Part shown: positions 1 to 9,199 of the stretch, one piece after another
Layout: each line of letters begins with the position of its first letter
How positions within the stretch are numbered: the first letter of the stretch is position 1
Assembly (NCBI GenBank): GCA_964420605.1
Contig: CAYQUC010000002.1
Location: 1-64,000, forward strand
Direction of reading: 5' to 3'
Length of the DNA stretch: 64,000 bases
Origin: CAYQUC01 sp964420605
GTDB taxonomy: Bacteria > Pseudomonadota > Gammaproteobacteria > UBA6429 > Thiohalophilaceae
Notes under the pieces: generated by a model
What the model saw: the letters and a program-made list of their open reading frames with translations, nothing else
What the model was told of the DNA's origin: nothing
The model's database searches: none
Translations under genes and position numbers: made by a program

Positions 1-789
1 GTATTGGATAAAGTATCCTTAGTTTACGGACAAATGAATGAGCCTCCAGGAAACAGACTACGTGTTGCGTTAACGGGGTTAACAATGGCCGAATTCTTCC
101 GTGACGAAGGTCGTGACGTTTTATTATTTATCGATAACATTTATCGTTATACCTTAGCCGGTACTGAAGTATCTGCGTTATTAGGTCGTATGCCTTCTGC
201 GGTGGGTTACCAACCAACTTTAGCTTCAGAAATGGGTGCTTTGCAAGAACGAATTACTTCTACTAATAAAGGTTCGATTACTTCAGTTCAAGCAGTTTAT
301 GTACCTGCGGATGATTTAACCGATCCGTCACCAGCAACAACATTCTCACATTTGGATGCGACAGTAGTGTTATCTCGTTCAATTGCTGAACTGGGTATTT
401 ATCCAGCGATTGACCCATTAGATTCCTCTTCACGCCAATTAGATCCATTGGTTGTGGGTGACGAACATTATGCTGTGGCACGTGGTGTACAAGGTACATT
501 GCAAAAATACAAAGAATTAAAAGATATTATTGCGATTCTGGGTATGGATGAATTATCAGAAGAAGATAAATTAACCGTGACCCGCGCTCGTAAAATTCAA
601 AAATTCTTGTCACAACCATTTTTCGTGGCAGAAGTGTTTACCGGTTCTCCTGGTAAGTACGTGTCACTTAAAGACACAATCCGCGCATTTAAAGGTATTT
701 TAGCCGGTGAATACGATGATTTACCAGAACAAGCATTCTACATGGTCGGCACCATTGAAGAAGCAGTTGAAAAAGCGAAAACTATCTAG
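1..789 (+). CDS. atpD: ATP synthase F1 subunit beta, 5'-truncated
   Basis: Catalytic beta subunit of the F1 sector of ATP synthase. The reading frame is open from base 1, so the N-terminal part with the Walker A loop lies outside the window; about 262 residues remain. Visible family marks are the Walker B strand (LLFIDNIYR), the segment ALLGRMPSAVGYQPTLA, the RQLDPL stretch and the C-terminal helical domain ending in VEKAKTI. It is followed 40 bp later by atpC, the usual end of the atp operon. Recognition is by very high family conservation; nothing unusual is seen apart from the window edge. Confidence 0.98.
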   Translation, partial: VLDKVSLVYGQMNEPPGNRLRVALTGLTMAEFFRDEGRDVLLFIDNIYRYTLAGTEVSALLGRMPSAVGYQPTLASEMGALQERITSTNKGSITSVQAVYVPADDLTDPSPATTFSHLDATVVLSRSIAELGIYPAIDPLDSSSRQLDPLVVGDEHYAVARGVQGTLQKYKELKDIIAILGMDELSEEDKLTVTRARKIQKFLSQPFFVAEVFTGSPGKYVSLKDTIRAFKGILAGEYDDLPEQAFYMVGTIEEAVEKAKTI

Positions 790-829
790 ACTGGATCGAA
801 CTAGCTTGAACGGAATTTGGAGTTAAATT

Positions 830-1252
830 ATGGCAATGACCATGCACGTTAATATTGTTAGCGCTGAAGAAGAGATTTTCTCTGAAACGGCTGAAATCGT
901 TGTTGCTCCGGCACTAATGGGTGAAGTTGGTATCTACGCTCGACATACTCAAATGTTAACCCCATTAAAAGCGGGTGAAGTGCGGGTGACCTTGGTTGGC
1001 GGTAAAGAAGAGTCAATTTATGTCTCGGGTGGCATCTTGGAGGTTCAACCGCATGTGGTGACAATTTTGTCCGATACGGCGGTTCGTGGTGGTGATTTAG
1101 ACGAATCAGCAGCATTAGAGGCTCAAAAAGCAGCCGAACAAGCCATTAAAGACAGAACAGGTGAAATTGAAATTGCTGAAGCTCAAGCGCAATTAGCGGA
1201 AGCGGTGGCACAACTTCAAACTATCAAACGGCTCCGAAATAAGGCGAAATAG
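830..1252 (+). CDS. atpC: ATP synthase F1 subunit epsilon
   Basis: Small central-stalk subunit that couples rotation to catalysis and can inhibit ATP hydrolysis. The 140-residue length is normal for the family. The N-terminal beta-sandwich is visible (MHVNIVSAEEEIFS, then GEVGIYARHTQMLTPLKAGEVR), and the C-terminal helical hairpin is alanine/glutamine rich (about residues 90-140). The ATG is preceded by a good ribosome site (TTGGAG). It is the last gene of the atp operon, since a strong intrinsic terminator follows 57 bp after the stop. Confidence 0.97.
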   Translation: MAMTMHVNIVSAEEEIFSETAEIVVAPALMGEVGIYARHTQMLTPLKAGEVRVTLVGGKEESIYVSGGILEVQPHVVTILSDTAVRGGDLDESAALEAQKAAEQAIKDRTGEIEIAEAQAQLAEAVAQLQTIKRLRNKAK

Positions 1253-1309
1253 TCTAATTAGACAGCGTCGAAATTAGCAATTTATTTTGCTATAATAAAT
1301 AATGAAATA

Positions 1310-1335
1310 GGGCAGTGTTACTGCCCTTTTTTTTT
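1310..1335 (+). terminator. Rho-independent terminator of the atp operon
   Basis: Perfect 7-bp stem GGGCAGT/ACTGCCC with a 3-nt loop, followed directly by nine T residues. It lies 57 bp downstream of the atpC stop on the coding strand. Confidence 0.93.
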
Positions 1336-1438
1336 AGATTGAAAAAAGTACAAATTTAGCAAAATTAATTAACCTAATTAACTAATATAGGCTGCACGTT
1401 AGCCGATAAAAAGATTAGTCCGGGAAGGCGCAAACATA

Positions 1439-1933
1439 ATGAGTGAGCATAAAATTCAAAAAAATATGGTCGTGAGTATGACCTATGTGATTCTTGACCA
1501 AGATGGTGTTGTATTAGAGCAAAGTGATATTCCAATTAGTTATATACACGGTGTTGATGATCGTGTTTTTGATAAAATAGTGGATAGTTTAGAAGGCTAT
1601 AGCATTGACGACGAAGTTGTCGTGCAGTTTGAGCCGGATGAGGCATTTGGTGCAATCGATCCAGATTTGGTTTACACCGATGATTTAACCAATGTACCTG
1701 AAGATTTTCACCGCATTGGTGCTGAGGCAGAGTTTCAAAATGATAACGGCGATAAGAAAACCATGATAGTCACTAGCATGGAAAATGGTAAAATTACCTT
1801 AGATGGTAACCACCCTTTAGCTGGTAAGCATGTCGATTTTAAAATTAAAATTCGAGAAGTCAGACCAGCATCGGAACAAGAGTTAAGCACCGGCGAGGTT
1901 ACAGGTGGCTCATTTCCACCAACAGTGCATTAA
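1439..1933 (+). CDS. SlyD-like FKBP-type peptidyl-prolyl isomerase
   Basis: Probable cytoplasmic prolyl isomerase/chaperone of the SlyD branch of FKBPs, 164 residues. The FKBP core is seen as MTYVILDQDGVVLEQS, then ISYIHG and an LEGYSIDDEV segment. The insert-in-flap region and the diagnostic NHPLAGKHVDFKIKIREVR follow. It lacks the histidine/cysteine-rich metal-binding tail of E. coli SlyD and ends in a short Ser/Thr/Pro tail. The usual HGxGxLIPGLE segment is altered to HGVDDRVFDKIVDSLEG, so isomerase activity may differ. It stands alone between the atp terminator and glmU (44 bp). Confidence 0.88.
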   Translation: MSEHKIQKNMVVSMTYVILDQDGVVLEQSDIPISYIHGVDDRVFDKIVDSLEGYSIDDEVVVQFEPDEAFGAIDPDLVYTDDLTNVPEDFHRIGAEAEFQNDNGDKKTMIVTSMENGKITLDGNHPLAGKHVDFKIKIREVRPASEQELSTGEVTGGSFPPTVH

Positions 1934-1977
1934 TTATAACAAACTAACACTAGGGTTACGCAAGTATAAAAAATCAC

Positions 1978-3342
1978 ATGAGCCTTAATATTGTCATTCT
2001 CGCTGCGGGTCAGGGAACCCGAATGAAATCGTCACTGCCCAAGGTATTGCATCCAGTTGGTGGTAAACCCATGGTGGCACACGTTATCGACAGTGCTAAA
2101 ATATTAAATGCTAAAAAAATAATTGTTGTTTACGGTCATGGTGGGCAACTGCTGCGTGACACTATCAATGATGATAAGTTAATTTGGGTAGAACAAAAAG
2201 AGCAACTCGGTACTGGACACGCCGTGCAGCAAACTGCTGAACAGTTTGATGATGATGCCATTGTTTTAGTGTTATACGGTGATGTCCCACTCATTACGCC
2301 TCAAACCCTCACCTTTCTATTTGAAGCGGCAAAAAACGATTCACTCGCAATTTTAACCATGTTTGTCGATAATCCGTTTGGTTATGGTCGAATCATCCGA
2401 GATAACAATTCAAAAGTACTCGCGATAACTGAAGAAAAAGATACCAATGATAAAGAGAAGTTAATTAAAGAGGTGAATACCGGCTTTTTAGCGGTAAAAG
2501 GCCGATTACTTCGCAGTTGGTTAGCACAACTGCAGAATAATAATTCTCAAGCTGAGTATTATCTTACCGATATAATCAGTATCGCAGCGAAACAAAACAT
2601 TGCCATTGAATCTGTTCAGTCTGAAACAGAAGACGAAGTTCTGGGGGTTAATAGTAAAGTACAATTAGCGCATTTAGAGCGTTGTTATCAGCAAGGTTTA
2701 GCAACTGAATTAATGCATCAAGGCGTTACCTTAATTGATCCTAATCGAGTTGATATACGCGGTACAGTAACAACGGGCAAAGATGTCTCTATCGACATCA
2801 ATGTTGTGTTTGAAGGTGATGTTATATTAGGCGATAACGTCACTATTGCCGCTAATTGTGTGATTAAAAATAGTAAAATTGATAATAATGTTGAAATTTT
2901 ACCGATGTGTCATATTGAAGACAGTATTATTGGAGCCGGTAGTCGGGTTGGCCCGTATTCGCGATTAAGGCCAGGTTCAGTTTTAACAGGTGATAATCAT
3001 ATTGGTAATTTTGTTGAAATTAAAAATAGTCATGTTGATCTGGGCAGTAAAGTAAATCATCTCACTTATATTGGTGATACTGACATGGGCAGTGGCGTTA
3101 ATATCGGCGCAGGTACCATTACCGCAAACTATGATGGTGCCAATAAGCATCGAACGATTATAAAAAATAATGCCTCTACTGGCTCAAATTCAGTCTTAGT
3201 TGCACCAGTAGAAGTTGGTGAAGGCGCAACAATTGGTGCTGGTACTGTGTTAACAACAAATGCACCAAATGGCGAATTAACCTTAGCGCGCTCAAAACAA
3301 AAATCAATATCCGGTTGGAAACGACCAGTTAAAAAAAAGTGA
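1978..3342 (+). CDS. glmU: Bifunctional GlmU: GlcN-1-P acetyltransferase / GlcNAc-1-P uridylyltransferase
   Basis: Makes UDP-GlcNAc for peptidoglycan and LPS in two steps: acetylation of glucosamine-1-phosphate, then uridylyl transfer. Length (454 residues) matches the family. The N-terminal pyrophosphorylase domain has the signature LAAGQGTRMKSSLPKVLHP near residue 8, LYGDVPLI around 100 and the NTGF segment. The C-terminal half is a left-handed beta-helix with hexapeptide repeats (INIGAGTITANYDG near residue 380). It sits upstream of glmS on the same strand (161 bp), the classic gammaproteobacterial pairing that supplies its own substrate pathway. Confidence 0.98.
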   Translation: MSLNIVILAAGQGTRMKSSLPKVLHPVGGKPMVAHVIDSAKILNAKKIIVVYGHGGQLLRDTINDDKLIWVEQKEQLGTGHAVQQTAEQFDDDAIVLVLYGDVPLITPQTLTFLFEAAKNDSLAILTMFVDNPFGYGRIIRDNNSKVLAITEEKDTNDKEKLIKEVNTGFLAVKGRLLRSWLAQLQNNNSQAEYYLTDIISIAAKQNIAIESVQSETEDEVLGVNSKVQLAHLERCYQQGLATELMHQGVTLIDPNRVDIRGTVTTGKDVSIDINVVFEGDVILGDNVTIAANCVIKNSKIDNNVEILPMCHIEDSIIGAGSRVGPYSRLRPGSVLTGDNHIGNFVEIKNSHVDLGSKVNHLTYIGDTDMGSGVNIGAGTITANYDGANKHRTIIKNNASTGSNSVLVAPVEVGEGATIGAGTVLTTNAPNGELTLARSKQKSISGWKRPVKKK

Positions 3343-3412
3343 ATTTGTAACATAGTGATGATGAAATATTAGTAATTAGCAGTAGTGTTGAATAATTACA
3401 TCATTTGTTCTA

Positions 3413-3445
3413 AAACGTAGTAGCGGCTTAGTTTTAGCCACGTTT
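3413..3445 (+). other. Possible hairpin in the glmU-glmS spacer
   Basis: Nested inverted repeat: outer arms AAACG/CGTTT and inner arms GGCT/AGCC around TAGTTTT. It lies about 60 bp before the glmS start. There is no T-run, so it is not an obvious terminator. glmS mRNA leaders in enteric bacteria are controlled by GlmZ-type small RNAs, but I see nothing that identifies such a site here. Confidence 0.25.
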
Positions 3446-3503
3446 ACTATGTTAATAGTACAGCTGTAATTTTAACTGTAATTTTTTCGGAGTAAAGACA
3501 AGT

Positions 3504-5339
3504 ATGTGTGGCATAGTCGGCGCGATTTCAGAACGAAATGTTGTTCCAATCCTCTTGGAAGGCTTACGCCGTCTAGAGTATCGTGGTTATGATTCAGCCG
3601 GCATTGCAGTGTTAGACAACGAAGGCTGCGTTGACCGATGTAGAATGCCAGGCAAAGTGAAAGAGCTTGAGACAGAAATTGCCGGACACGGTTTAAATGG
3701 CTCAATCGGCATAGCCCACACTCGCTGGGCAACACACGGTAAACCAACTAAAGCCAATGCCCATCCTCATATATGCCAAAATTTAGTGGCCATTGTTCAT
3801 AATGGTATTATTGAAAATCACGATACACTGCGAAAGCAACAAATCAAAGACGGTTATACCTTCACTTCAGAAACTGATACCGAAGTGGTGGTGCATCAAA
3901 TCCATGACCATCACTACAAACAAAACAAAGATTTATTTAGCGCGGTACTTGATGCCACCAATGAGCTTGAAGGAGCCTACGCATTAGGTGTGATTAGTAA
4001 TAATGAGCCAGATAGGCTAATCGCTACTCGTCGCGGCAGTCCATTAGTCATCGGTGTTGGATTTGGTGAATATTTTATCGCGTCCGACTCATCGGCACTA
4101 TTACCCGTTACGCAACGATTTATCTATCTTGAAGATGGTGATATCGCCGATATTAAGCGAGACAAGTTAGTTATACATGATGTGCACGGTAAACAAGTTG
4201 ATCGCGTAATAAAACAAAGCGACTTAAGTGCTGATGCCAATGATCGTGGTCATTTTAGACATTACATGCTTAAAGAAATTTACGAACAAAGCACAGCGAT
4301 TAGTAGCACCCTCGAAGGTCGAATTGCCGATGGCCGAGTATTGGAAGAATGTTTTGGCAATGGTGCAACTGAGATATTTGACAAGGTGCAAGGCATCCAC
4401 ATCATTGCATGTGGTACCAGTTATCATGCAGGTCTTATTGGTAAACACTGGTTTGAGAGTTTAGCCGGTATTCCGTGTAGCGTTGAAGTTGCCAGTGAAT
4501 TTCGATACCGAAATCCCGTTGTTCGAAATAATTCCTTAATCGTCACTATTTCACAATCGGGTGAAACAGCCGATACCTTAGCCGGTTTACAAGAAGCCAA
4601 GCGTCTAGGCTTTGGTCATTCACTGGTTATTTGTAATGCACCCGAAAGTTCACTGACACGCGAATCGGATCTTACTTTATTAACACGAGCGGGCCCTGAG
4701 ATTGGCGTAGCATCGACCAAAGCATTCACCACCCAATTGGTGGCAATGATGTTATTGGTTATTTCATTGGGTAAACGTCATAAATTGTCTGATGAAATGG
4801 AACAAAATTTAGTTAAGCAGTTAGCATCACTACCCGCTAAAGTCGAAAAAGTATTGGCGCTTGATGATGACATCAAAGCGCTAGCAGAGGAATTCTCTGA
4901 CAAAGAACATGCTTTATTTTTGGGACGTGGTCTACATTATCCAATAGCAATGGAAGGCGCATTAAAATTAAAAGAAATCTCATACATTCATGCCGAGGCC
5001 TATCCAGCAGGTGAATTAAAGCATGGACCACTCGCATTGGTCGATGAAAATATGCCAATTGTTGCCGTAGCACCACAAAATGACATGCTTGAAAAGTTGA
5101 AATCGAACTTGCAAGAAGTATCCGCACGCGGTGGCCAACTCTATGTATTTGCTGATGAACGTTCACATTTCAAAGCAGAAGACGGCATTTTTGTAATGAA
5201 TATTGTAGCAACAAAAGATGAAACGTCACCCATTATTCACACAATTCCTATGCAATTGTTATCGTACCATGTGGCAGTATTAAAAGGCACCGATGTTGAT
5301 CAACCGCGTAATTTGGCAAAATCAGTTACGGTGGAATAG
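3504..5339 (+). CDS. glmS: Glutamine--fructose-6-phosphate aminotransferase (isomerizing)
   Basis: First committed enzyme of hexosamine synthesis: fructose-6-P plus glutamine gives glucosamine-6-P. 611 residues, as expected. The N-terminal Ntn glutaminase domain begins MCGIVGAI, with Cys2 the nucleophile after Met removal. LRRLEYRGYDSAG and HTRWATHG follow. Two SIS sugar-isomerase domains come next (IIACGTSYHAG; SQSGETADT; STKAFTTQL), ending PRNLAKSVTVE. A ribosome site (TCGGAG) precedes the ATG. No glmS ribozyme is expected or seen in the leader. Confidence 0.98.
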   Translation: MCGIVGAISERNVVPILLEGLRRLEYRGYDSAGIAVLDNEGCVDRCRMPGKVKELETEIAGHGLNGSIGIAHTRWATHGKPTKANAHPHICQNLVAIVHNGIIENHDTLRKQQIKDGYTFTSETDTEVVVHQIHDHHYKQNKDLFSAVLDATNELEGAYALGVISNNEPDRLIATRRGSPLVIGVGFGEYFIASDSSALLPVTQRFIYLEDGDIADIKRDKLVIHDVHGKQVDRVIKQSDLSADANDRGHFRHYMLKEIYEQSTAISSTLEGRIADGRVLEECFGNGATEIFDKVQGIHIIACGTSYHAGLIGKHWFESLAGIPCSVEVASEFRYRNPVVRNNSLIVTISQSGETADTLAGLQEAKRLGFGHSLVICNAPESSLTRESDLTLLTRAGPEIGVASTKAFTTQLVAMMLLVISLGKRHKLSDEMEQNLVKQLASLPAKVEKVLALDDDIKALAEEFSDKEHALFLGRGLHYPIAMEGALKLKEISYIHAEAYPAGELKHGPLALVDENMPIVAVAPQNDMLEKLKSNLQEVSARGGQLYVFADERSHFKAEDGIFVMNIVATKDETSPIIHTIPMQLLSYHVAVLKGTDVDQPRNLAKSVTVE

Positions 5340-5437
5340 TTAGAAATATAGTTTATTATTAAAGGGCAATCTTATTACGCTGTTTGTAATGATTTGGATT
5401 ATGAGCTTTTAATTTAGCTGAGTTCGGAGAATTAAGA

Positions 5438-5650
5438 ATGACAAGAAATACCAAAGATAATTATTTAGTAATCGTTTTATTTTCAATTAGCATTTCAATG
5501 ATAGCAACCATTTGTTCAACCGATGCGGTAGACTCCGGCATTAGCAAATCACAGACCATGCAAGCAGGCATTATTCGTAATGTTGGTTATAGTGAAAACA
5601 CAATCAACATGATTGGCGGCAATAAGGTTTTAAATAAAAAATTATTTTAA
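5438..5650 (+). CDS. Small exported or membrane-anchored protein, unknown function
   Basis: 70-residue reading frame with a TCGGAG ribosome site 8 nt before the ATG. Residues about 8-28 form a hydrophobic segment (LVIVLFSISISMIATI) that could be a signal peptide or a single membrane anchor. The rest is polar with no recognisable domain. It ends 30 bp before the DUF4231 gene on the same strand and may be co-transcribed with it. I do not recognise the family; it is kept because of the start context and position. Confidence 0.5.
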   Translation: MTRNTKDNYLVIVLFSISISMIATICSTDAVDSGISKSQTMQAGIIRNVGYSENTINMIGGNKVLNKKLF

Positions 5651-5680
5651 TACTCATTTAAACAAAAAGGACAAACCGCT

Positions 5681-6241
5681 ATGGAAGGCACTAAAGATGA
5701 TAGTAAAAAAACGTCACCAAATAATATCAAAGAATGTGCGTTGCATGAAACGCCACGGGGTTATGGCACTATGTCACCCGAGGAATACATTACCGAACGG
5801 GTAAACCCATTTTTTGAGTGGTATGACAAAAAAGCCAAACGCTTTAAAAAATTATACTTATGGATGCGCTCGATCACAGTCGTTGGCGGTGCAGTTGTTC
5901 CAGTCTTAATCAACCTTCAAATCAACAAAATAGAAATTGTAACTACCTTACTCAGTGTATTGGTCATCGTATTTATCTCACTTGAAAGCGTGTTTCATTT
6001 TCGAGAACAATGGAAAAATTACCGCACCACCTATCAATTATTATCACAAGAATATTTCAACTACGTCACCGCCGATGGCCCGTATCGTGCTCTAGAAGAA
6101 CAAGAAGCCTTTTTAAACTTCGTTGAACGAGTTGAAAGCGCAATCTCCGCAGAAAGCACCACAACCCTAAATGTATTAACCACCCAACCAAACAACAAAA
6201 AAATTGAAAGCCAAATGATTAAAGGCGTTAAGAAAAGCTAA
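5681..6241 (+). CDS. DUF4231-type two-helix membrane protein
   Basis: 186-residue protein with an N-terminal cytoplasmic region, then two adjacent transmembrane helices (about residues 66-84 and 88-108). The motifs FEWYDKKAKRFKKLYLWMR before helix 1, and FHFREQWKNYRTTYQLLSQE after helix 2, are typical of the DUF4231 family, related to SLATT-type two-helix proteins. That superfamily has been proposed to form membrane pores or sensors linked to nucleotide signalling; no such partner gene is adjacent here, so the role is open. A ribosome site (AAAAGGACAA) precedes the ATG. Confidence 0.75.
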   Translation: MEGTKDDSKKTSPNNIKECALHETPRGYGTMSPEEYITERVNPFFEWYDKKAKRFKKLYLWMRSITVVGGAVVPVLINLQINKIEIVTTLLSVLVIVFISLESVFHFREQWKNYRTTYQLLSQEYFNYVTADGPYRALEEQEAFLNFVERVESAISAESTTTLNVLTTQPNNKKIESQMIKGVKKS

Positions 6242-6583
6242 TTTATGCTATTCAATTTTTAGTACCCTTATTATTGCTCTAAGTCTGAAATTGATATTTT
6301 TATTTTAAATTAAAAAAATAATTAAGAATAATATGCAGGTCCACTTTATGTTGTTTTTATTAATTGACGTTAAATTTATACGTGATAGTTTTTCCCAGGA
6401 CGCTAATCGTGCTGGATACACTTTGTACTGGTGCATTAGTGAGTGGCTTCATATAGATAAATGTCTAATAACAATTAACAGTTTACACTAATAAAAATTT
6501 AGTTATAACGGCAGCTATTGATCGTGATGAGCAACATGCTGTAAGCTATACCAACGGTATATATTAAAATAAGGAAATATAAA
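6242..6583. other. Intergenic stretch without a gene (342 bp)
   Basis: AT-rich spacer between the DUF4231 gene and a lipoprotein gene. No convincing reading frame, RNA or hairpin terminator was seen. The last 40 bp carry the leader of the lipoprotein gene, including a weak AAGGAAATA ribosome site. Confidence 0.6.
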
Positions 6584-7210
6584 ATGAAATGGAAATTCAA
6601 TAATTTAATAATATTAGCTACGAGCCTTACCTTTATAAATTGTGGCGGTGGTAATAATAATCAAGACAACATTCAATTGTCCGACGATTTTAGTGTCTCT
6701 ATTACACTGGCAAATTTACCAGAAACAATTTCTTATAATAAAAAAAGTACACCTGATGGCTATGTTGAATATAAGTGGAGTGTTACTTTTGATATAAATA
6801 ATGATGGTGTCATTAATAAAGGGGATATTGTTATCCAGTTACATCACTTCAAATCGCCTGGTAGCGTAGAAAAAACAGGACGCATAAATGATCTATCTTC
6901 TTCTTTATGGCTTTACACCACAAATACAGAAACGACAAGTAAAATAGGGGTAAATACAACAATATCAGGGAATACAATAACGCTGTCTACTAATAAATCA
7001 CAATACAATAAACTTAACGACATTAATGCCGCTACTTTAGTATATTTTGAAACGTCAACTTACAACGTTAGTACAAAGTTATCAGAATTTGATTATTACC
7101 CAAGCTTTCAAACATTAATCAATGTTCCAGTTAGCAAACAATTTACAGATGCAAGTAATGATTCACCGTTACCGATAATTGATATGCGGTCGATGAGTTT
7201 AAAATATTAA
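6584..7210 (+). CDS. Hypothetical lipoprotein with an EF-hand-like loop
   Basis: 208 residues. The N-terminus (KWKFNNLIILATSLTFINCGGG) is a lipoprotein signal with acylation at Cys20 and a glycine-rich linker, so it is probably outer-membrane anchored. Around residue 83 the stretch DINNDGVINKGD fits a calcium-binding EF-hand/dockerin-type loop (D-x-N-x-D-G-x-I). The rest is rich in Thr/Asn and predicted beta. I do not recognise the family. The AAGGAA ribosome site supports the start. Confidence 0.7.
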   Translation: MKWKFNNLIILATSLTFINCGGGNNNQDNIQLSDDFSVSITLANLPETISYNKKSTPDGYVEYKWSVTFDINNDGVINKGDIVIQLHHFKSPGSVEKTGRINDLSSSLWLYTTNTETTSKIGVNTTISGNTITLSTNKSQYNKLNDINAATLVYFETSTYNVSTKLSEFDYYPSFQTLINVPVSKQFTDASNDSPLPIIDMRSMSLKY

Positions 7211-7486
7211 TATTATGATGTTTAATTCGTTATAGTACATAATAAAAAACACTCTGCTCATTTTGATAATGATAAATCGTATTTCTCTGTAGAATTAGTT
7301 TTACCGTGTATTAAGCAAGGTAATAGCGAGTATTTTCTATTGAGCTATGAGGCGAACTGTTATTTGTGGTATTAGTATTAAATCACTATTTTGTGAGCTA
7401 AATCAAAAGCATCGAATAGAAATAACTAGCCTAAATGCGGCAATATTCGTTAAAATAGATGAAATAATCCTATTTGGTAATTTATT

Positions 7487-7966
7487 ATGTTTAAAGTTAT
7501 ACCGGTTCTACTCGTATTATTATTTGCAACCAGTGGCTGCGCCTATATAGTCAATGGCAAAATGGTTGACGTTCCTGTTGTTACCACGCCAGAAGGTGCC
7601 ACACTAACTGTTAATAATGAAACTTATACTAGTCCTGCTACGGTTCAAGTACCGCGTGGTAAAGGCGACTTTAATCTGCATATCGAAAAAGAAGGTTTTC
7701 AACCGGTTGATATATTATTGTCGCAGTCCATGGATATTGCCTTCGCGGGTAATGCGTTTGGTTTTGGGCCAATTGGCTTAGCCGTCGATTTTATTACTGG
7801 TTATGCCTACGATATTGAGCCTGATGTTATAAAAGCAAACTTACAGGGCACTAAAGTCAGCGAGTTAGACGATGGCGCATTGCATTTTGTGTTAATTGAT
7901 ATCACTCAATTACCTGAAAAAGTGGCTTTAAGTGTTAAACAAAACGCACGTTATAAAACCCGCTAA
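7487..7966 (+). CDS. PEGA-domain lipoprotein
   Basis: 159 residues with a lipoprotein signal ending ATSGC (Cys18). Residues about 31-80 resemble a PEGA domain: VVTTPEGATLTVNNETYTSP, then a VPRGKGDFNLHIEKEGF strand pair. PEGA domains are beta-rich surface or S-layer-associated modules. A glycine-rich hydrophobic patch (AFAGNAFGFGPIGLAVDF) follows. It is the only gene between a lipoprotein and the Nudix gene on this strand. Exact function unknown. Confidence 0.75.
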   Translation: MFKVIPVLLVLLFATSGCAYIVNGKMVDVPVVTTPEGATLTVNNETYTSPATVQVPRGKGDFNLHIEKEGFQPVDILLSQSMDIAFAGNAFGFGPIGLAVDFITGYAYDIEPDVIKANLQGTKVSELDDGALHFVLIDITQLPEKVALSVKQNARYKTR

Positions 7967-8000
7967 TTTTCGTGTATCACGCTCTGAATAGTCTCATACA

Positions 8001-8489
8001 ATGAAGTACTGTTCTGATTGTGGTACAGAATTAATCACCCAAATCATTGACGGCGAAAGCCGTGCCGCATGTAGTAATGACACGTGCAGTTATGTTCTCT
8101 GGGATAACCCCGTCCCGGTCGTGGCCGCACTAGTTGAGCTTGATGGCAGTTATGTTATTGCACGAAACACGCTATGGCCTGAAGGCGTGTTTTCAATAAT
8201 TGCGGGTTACCTCGAGAAAAATGAAACACCCGAGCAAGCCGTCATTAGAGAGCTGGAAGAAGAATTGGGCTTATCCGGAACCATTACTCGTTATATTGGC
8301 AGTTATTCTTTTTTTGAAAAAAACCAGCTCATTCTAGCCTACGAAGTCTCAGCATCTGGCAATATTGAAATTAACCATGAGCTTGCCGAAATAAAATTAT
8401 TATCAAAAATAGAATTAAACGAATACGACTTTGCCCCACTAGAAATTACCGAGCAGGTAGTGGCCGATTGGAGTACGTTTGATGATTAA
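8001..8489 (+). CDS. Nudix hydrolase with N-terminal zinc ribbon
   Basis: 162-residue Nudix pyrophosphohydrolase, likely cytoplasmic. An N-terminal zinc ribbon is visible (CSDCG near residue 4, then CSNDTC near residue 27), a layout like NudC but shorter. The Nudix box fits the consensus Gx5Ex7REUxEExGU exactly (G-Y-L-E-K-N-E ... RELEEELGL, about residues 73-95). The substrate cannot be read from sequence; NAD(H), ADP-ribose or a capped RNA are candidates for zinc-ribbon Nudix proteins. Its stop overlaps the start of the Dabb gene (8 nt), implying translational coupling. Confidence 0.88.
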   Translation: MKYCSDCGTELITQIIDGESRAACSNDTCSYVLWDNPVPVVAALVELDGSYVIARNTLWPEGVFSIIAGYLEKNETPEQAVIRELEEELGLSGTITRYIGSYSFFEKNQLILAYEVSASGNIEINHELAEIKLLSKIELNEYDFAPLEITEQVVADWSTFDD

Positions 8490-8772
8490 GCACATCGTAC
8501 TATGGAAGTTACAAGAACAATCAAAACGCGACAATGCCATTAAAGCGAAATCATTACTCGAAGCGCTTAATGGTAAAATCCCAGGCTTGATAAAATTGGA
8601 AGTTGGTATCGATTTGGTTGGCACAGAAAACTCTGCCGACATAGTGCTGTATTCCGAATTTGAATCTGAACAAGCCATGGCAGATTACATGAAACACCCT
8701 GAACACGTTAAACTGATTCCGTTTATGAAATCAATTCGAACAGAACGATTTTTAATGGATTATAAAATTTAA
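8482..8772 (+). CDS. Dabb (stress-response alpha-beta barrel) domain protein
   Basis: 96 residues with the ferredoxin-like Dabb fold: MIKHIVLWKL at the start, GLIKLEVGIDLV in the middle, ADIVLYSEFES and the closing YMKHPEHVKLIPFMKSI. Members are small dimeric barrels of mostly unknown role. The ATG at 8482 sits inside the 3' end of the Nudix gene; a TTG codon just upstream is a less likely start. The overlap indicates a two-gene operon. Confidence 0.87.
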   Translation: MIKHIVLWKLQEQSKRDNAIKAKSLLEALNGKIPGLIKLEVGIDLVGTENSADIVLYSEFESEQAMADYMKHPEHVKLIPFMKSIRTERFLMDYKI

Positions 8773-9199
8773 GTTAGATTCCTAATTACTGTAAACCTCT
8801 CCTTCATGCCTACATTTTGAACCGTCTATACACTGTATACTGAGCATTAATTAATCTTCAATTTACCGTCATGCCGGTAATTTTTAAAGCCGGCATCCAG
8901 CGCTCAAACAACCGAATGATAAGTATTGTACCGCTATTAATAAATAACTGTTTTTCTATTGTCTTTATCTTCGTAATGACACTATGTATCAATAGTAGTC
9001 ACTTTTTCTGGTATCAGGTTAATTTTGTGACAGTATAACTTGGCAAGCAATTCTTAATTTAAATGATTTTATAAATTTAATATTTTGTTGTCATACGGTA
9101 AGATAATAGTCTGGATTGACTAGTAACACTAAACAGTTTCGAACTGCGTTTAAATTATTGGCATTATCAATAACTGAATTAATAGAGAAGGGATACTTT
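8773..9199. other. Intergenic stretch (427 bp) with a palindromic repeat
   Basis: No gene. It contains a REP-like inverted repeat (8871-8896) and otherwise AT-rich DNA leading to the lipoprotein gene at 9200. A GAAGGGA ribosome site lies at 9186-9192. Confidence 0.6.
8863..8900. repeat. REP-like palindromic intergenic repeat
   Basis: Arms ATGCCGG (8871-8877) and CCGGCAT (8890-8896) flank an AT-rich loop, in the context ACCGTCATGCCGG...CCGGCATCCAG. The GTCAT...ATCCAG frame is typical of dispersed palindromic repeats in many proteobacteria. Only one copy was noticed in this window. Confidence 0.55.

Noticed and set aside
3343..3503. Possible glmS ribozyme
   Set aside because: Such ribozymes are characteristic of Gram-positive glmS; no matching core was seen.
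7347..7550. 67-codon frame before the PEGA lipoprotein gene
   Set aside because: Overlaps the start of the well-supported lipoprotein gene in another frame, and has no ribosome site or domain.
9046..9057. AGCAATTCTTAA, partial match to the shared motif
   Set aside because: Only 9 of 12 positions match and the downstream element is not at the right spacing; could be chance.
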